Shown: positions 5,837 through 7,381 of the stretch, piece by piece
Position numbering within the stretch: the first letter of the stretch is position 1
How the letters are laid out: every line of letters begins with the position of its first letter
NCBI GenBank assembly: GCA_002862965.1
Contig: PKCW01000062.1
Coordinates: forward strand, 1-7,381
Length of the DNA stretch: 7,381 nucleotides
Source of the DNA: Pseudomonadota bacterium
GTDB taxonomy: Bacteria > Pseudomonadota > Gammaproteobacteria > UBA5335
Reading direction: 5' to 3'
Position numbers and translations under genes: made by a program
Notes under the pieces: model-generated
The model's input: only the letters and a program-made list of their open reading frames with translations
What the model was told of the DNA's origin: nothing
The model's database searches: none

Positions 5837-6622
5837 TCACTTGGACTCGGAAGAGTCTTGGTGGCGGTGATCGCTGTAGGGCTGGCGCAGTTCCACCGGT
5901 TGCACCGCGCGCGCGCCCTTGATGCGGATGTTGACCATTTCCACGAACACCGAGAATGCCATGGCAAAGTACACGTAGCCTTTGGGCACGTGGAACGACA
6001 GGCCTTCGGCCACCAGCACCATGCCGATCATGATGAGGAAACTCAGCGCGAGGATCTTGACGGACGGATGTTGGTCGATGAAGTTGCTGACCGGATTCAC
6101 GGCAACCATCATGAACAATACGGCGACGACCACCGCGATCACCATCACCGGAATGTCGTTGGACATGCCGACGGCGGTAATCACCGAGTCCAGCGAAAAA
6201 ACGATGTCCATGATGCCGATCTGCAGGATGACGGCGGTAAATCCGCCCATTGCCTTGGCATCCTTTTCGCCTTCTTCACCCTCCAGCTTGTCATAGATTT
6301 CCAGCGTTGCCTTGATGAGCAAAAAGAGGCCGCCGGCGAGGAGGATCATGTCACGCCCGGAAATCCCCATGCCCAGCACCGAGACCAGCGGCTCCGTCAG
6401 CCGCGCCATCCACGCCAGCGACAGCAGCAGCATGATGCGCGTCACCAGTGCGACCGCCAGACCGAGCTTCCGGGCGCGCGGTCGTTGACTGGGTGGCAAG
6501 CGATCGGAGAGGATGGAAATGAAGACGATGTTATCGATTCCGAGCACGATTTCGAGCAGGATCAGTGTGACCAGCGCCACCCATGCCTCGGGATTGTTGA
6601 CCCACATCAGCCACTCAGCCAT
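5837..6622 (-). CDS. TerC-family integral membrane protein, YgdQ-like
   Basis: This 261-residue protein has about seven membrane segments (roughly 14-36, 55-74, 91-107, 127-150, 158-175, 189-207, 214-231). The two TerC signature helices are present: LLEIVLGIDNIVF (22-34) with E24 and D30, and LQIGIMDIVFSLDSVITAVG (133-152) with D139 and D145. These acidic residues inside the membrane fit a metal-ion transport role, proposed for TerC proteins as manganese or other divalent cation efflux. The blocks IDQHPSVKILALSFLIMIG and HVPKGYVYFAM closely match E. coli YgdQ, which lacks the extra CBS/CorC domain of larger relatives. A loop rich in E and K (113-124) and a charged tail (247-261, with DHRH) are probably cytoplasmic or variable. 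ATG 6622 is chosen because GGAAG lies 6 bases upstream; the in-frame ATG at 6745 would add 41 residues rich in R and G. It is divergent from the FAD oxidoreductase gene. Confidence 0.95.
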   Translation of the reverse strand: MAEWLMWVNNPEAWVALVTLILLEIVLGIDNIVFISILSDRLPPSQRPRARKLGLAVALVTRIMLLLSLAWMARLTEPLVSVLGMGISGRDMILLAGGLFLLIKATLEIYDKLEGEEGEKDAKAMGGFTAVILQIGIMDIVFSLDSVITAVGMSNDIPVMVIAVVVAVLFMMVAVNPVSNFIDQHPSVKILALSFLIMIGMVLVAEGLSFHVPKGYVYFAMAFSVFVEMVNIRIKGARAVQPVELRQPYSDHRHQDSSESK

Positions 6623-6652
6623 AAAACGCTTCCGTTGTATGAGAAAATCGGT

Positions 6653-6761
6653 CGGACCGGCGCGACCGGGTCCGTTTCTATTCCGCCGTGGCCCGCGCAT
6701 CCGGGCGGTCCGCACCCAGATGCGGACCACGCGGAATGATGTCATGTGCGCCCGCCGGACC
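6653..6761. promoter_or_regulatory. Cluster of five GGTCCG/CGGACC half-sites between divergent genes
   Basis: CGGACC occurs at 6653-6658, 6723-6728 and 6756-6761, and GGTCCG at 6669-6674 and 6707-6712. The first four form two inverted pairs, each with a ten-base spacer. The second pair extends to a perfect 8-bp stem (6707-6714 with 6721-6728, loop 6715-6720). The position between divergent genes suggests operators or hairpins in both leaders. No regulator family is recognised. Confidence 0.4.
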
Positions 6762-6774
6762 TTGCCAGTATAAG

Positions 6775-7381
6775 ATGCCGCCCTGCGTTTCCCCCGCCTC
6801 GCCCTGCATCGATACCCTCATCGTCGGCGGCGGCCTCGCCGGGACACTGCTGGCATTCGAGCTTGCCCGCGCAGGGCAACGCGTCCGGATCGTGGATTCA
6901 GGTGTCGAGACGGCGTCTTCGCACGCGGCCGGGGGACTGATGAATCCCCTGACGGGGCCGCGCCTGAGCCCGTTGCCCGATCTCATGGACCGCTGCGCTG
7001 CCGCACGCGCGCATTATGACCGATTGAGCCAGCAACTGGGCCATCCGCTCGTGAGCGCGCTGCCGATCGTCCGGATCTGTCGGGACGCCAGAGAGCGGGA
7101 GCGCGCCATCGAGCTTGCGCATCCCTGCCGCGGCGCGTGGACGGACAGCCCCGTCGCGAGCGGATTTACGGCCCCCTTCGGGGCTTTTCGCATCGATCAT
7201 GGCTGGCGACTGGACCTGAACGCGCTGTGCTCCGCGGCCGGACGGCGGGGCAATGCCGGCGTGCAGGTCGATGCCGGCGCTTTCGACTGGCGTCGGGTCA
7301 GCGCCCAACCTGCGCCACCCCGCTGGTGCGGGCAGCGCGTGGGCGCCGTGGTGTCCTGCGAGGGCGTGGCGGCACTTGGCA
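6775..7381 (+). CDS. FAD-dependent oxidoreductase, DAO type (partial, 3' end outside window)
   Basis: The frame from ATG 6775 stays open to the window end (202 complete codons). Residues 13-41 form a Rossmann beta-alpha-beta: strand DTLIVGG, loop G18-G-G-L-A-G23, helix TLLAFELARAG, then strand RVRIVD with D41 to bind the FAD ribose. SSHAAGGLMNPLTG (48-61) is the second FAD-contacting segment typical of D-amino-acid-oxidase-like (DadA/glycine oxidase/MnmC C-domain) enzymes, here in the variant reading G-L-x-N-P-x-T-G. The DHGWRLDLNAL stretch (141-151) fits the substrate-domain entry of the same group. The substrate is unknown and probably an amine or amino acid. ATG 6775 has a poor ribosome binding site; GTG 6745, with GGAA nine bases upstream, would add ten residues. 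It is divergent from the TerC gene. Confidence 0.88.
   Translation, partial: MPPCVSPASPCIDTLIVGGGLAGTLLAFELARAGQRVRIVDSGVETASSHAAGGLMNPLTGPRLSPLPDLMDRCAAARAHYDRLSQQLGHPLVSALPIVRICRDARERERAIELAHPCRGAWTDSPVASGFTAPFGAFRIDHGWRLDLNALCSAAGRRGNAGVQVDAGAFDWRRVSAQPAPPRWCGQRVGAVVSCEGVAALG

Noticed and set aside
5744..6739. Plus-strand open frame rich in His, Asp and Gln, opposite the TerC gene
   Set aside because: It is the antisense of hydrophobic TerC codons. The minus-strand frame has strong TerC motifs and an RBS, so this is a shadow.
6623..6774. Manganese (yybP-ykoY) riboswitch upstream of the TerC-family gene
   Set aside because: Such riboswitches precede some TerC-family genes, but I could not find the conserved internal-loop sequences in this short region.
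1..7381. CRISPR array, tRNA or rRNA genes
   Set aside because: No regularly spaced direct repeats, tRNA T-loop/anticodon pattern or rRNA segments were seen on either strand by eye.

Overview
The window looks like chromosomal DNA of a high-GC proteobacterium, most likely a gammaproteobacterium. Codons favour G or C at the third position, one membrane protein closely resembles enterobacterial YgdQ, and the secreted hydrolase and FAD oxidoreductase are of proteobacterial type. No rRNA or other phylogenetic marker is present, so this placement is an inference.

Left part (1-2564), plus strand, accessory in character. It opens with the last 29 codons of an IS3-family transposase and the probable right end of that insertion sequence. 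Directly after the IS end comes the 3' half of a Phd/YefM-type antitoxin gene, then a short out-of-frame scrap resembling the N-terminus of a type I restriction (HsdR-like) subunit. Next is an intact two-gene operon. The first gene is a PD-(D/E)XK nuclease-like protein (388-1320) with a RecB/Cas4-style QxxxY motif. Two bases later comes a beta-CASP metallo-beta-lactamase protein of the RNase J type (1323-2564). I know of no named system made of this pair. Its position beside toxin-antitoxin and restriction debris makes it a candidate defence or nucleic-acid-processing module, and it is the main point of interest.

Middle part (2565-5142), minus strand. A secreted dienelactone-hydrolase-family enzyme (2627-3418) converges with the operon. 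A family 1 (MGT-type) glycosyltransferase (3739-4980) follows, with a roughly 320-base gap between the two. Upstream of the glycosyltransferase lies a perfect 9-bp inverted repeat whose arms match the arms of the classic lux box but with a longer spacer.

Right part (5143-7381). A gap of about 690 bases holds no recognisable gene, but it carries tandem hairpins and a G-quadruplex-type motif. It is followed by a YgdQ-like TerC-family membrane protein on the minus strand (5837-6622). The start of a FAD-dependent oxidoreductase on the plus strand (from 6775) runs off the window. Their divergent intergenic region contains five copies of GGTCCG/CGGACC, four of them in two equally spaced pairs.

The genes right of 2565 do not form an obvious pathway. 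They look like separately regulated single genes, in contrast to the tightly coupled nuclease/metallo-beta-lactamase pair.
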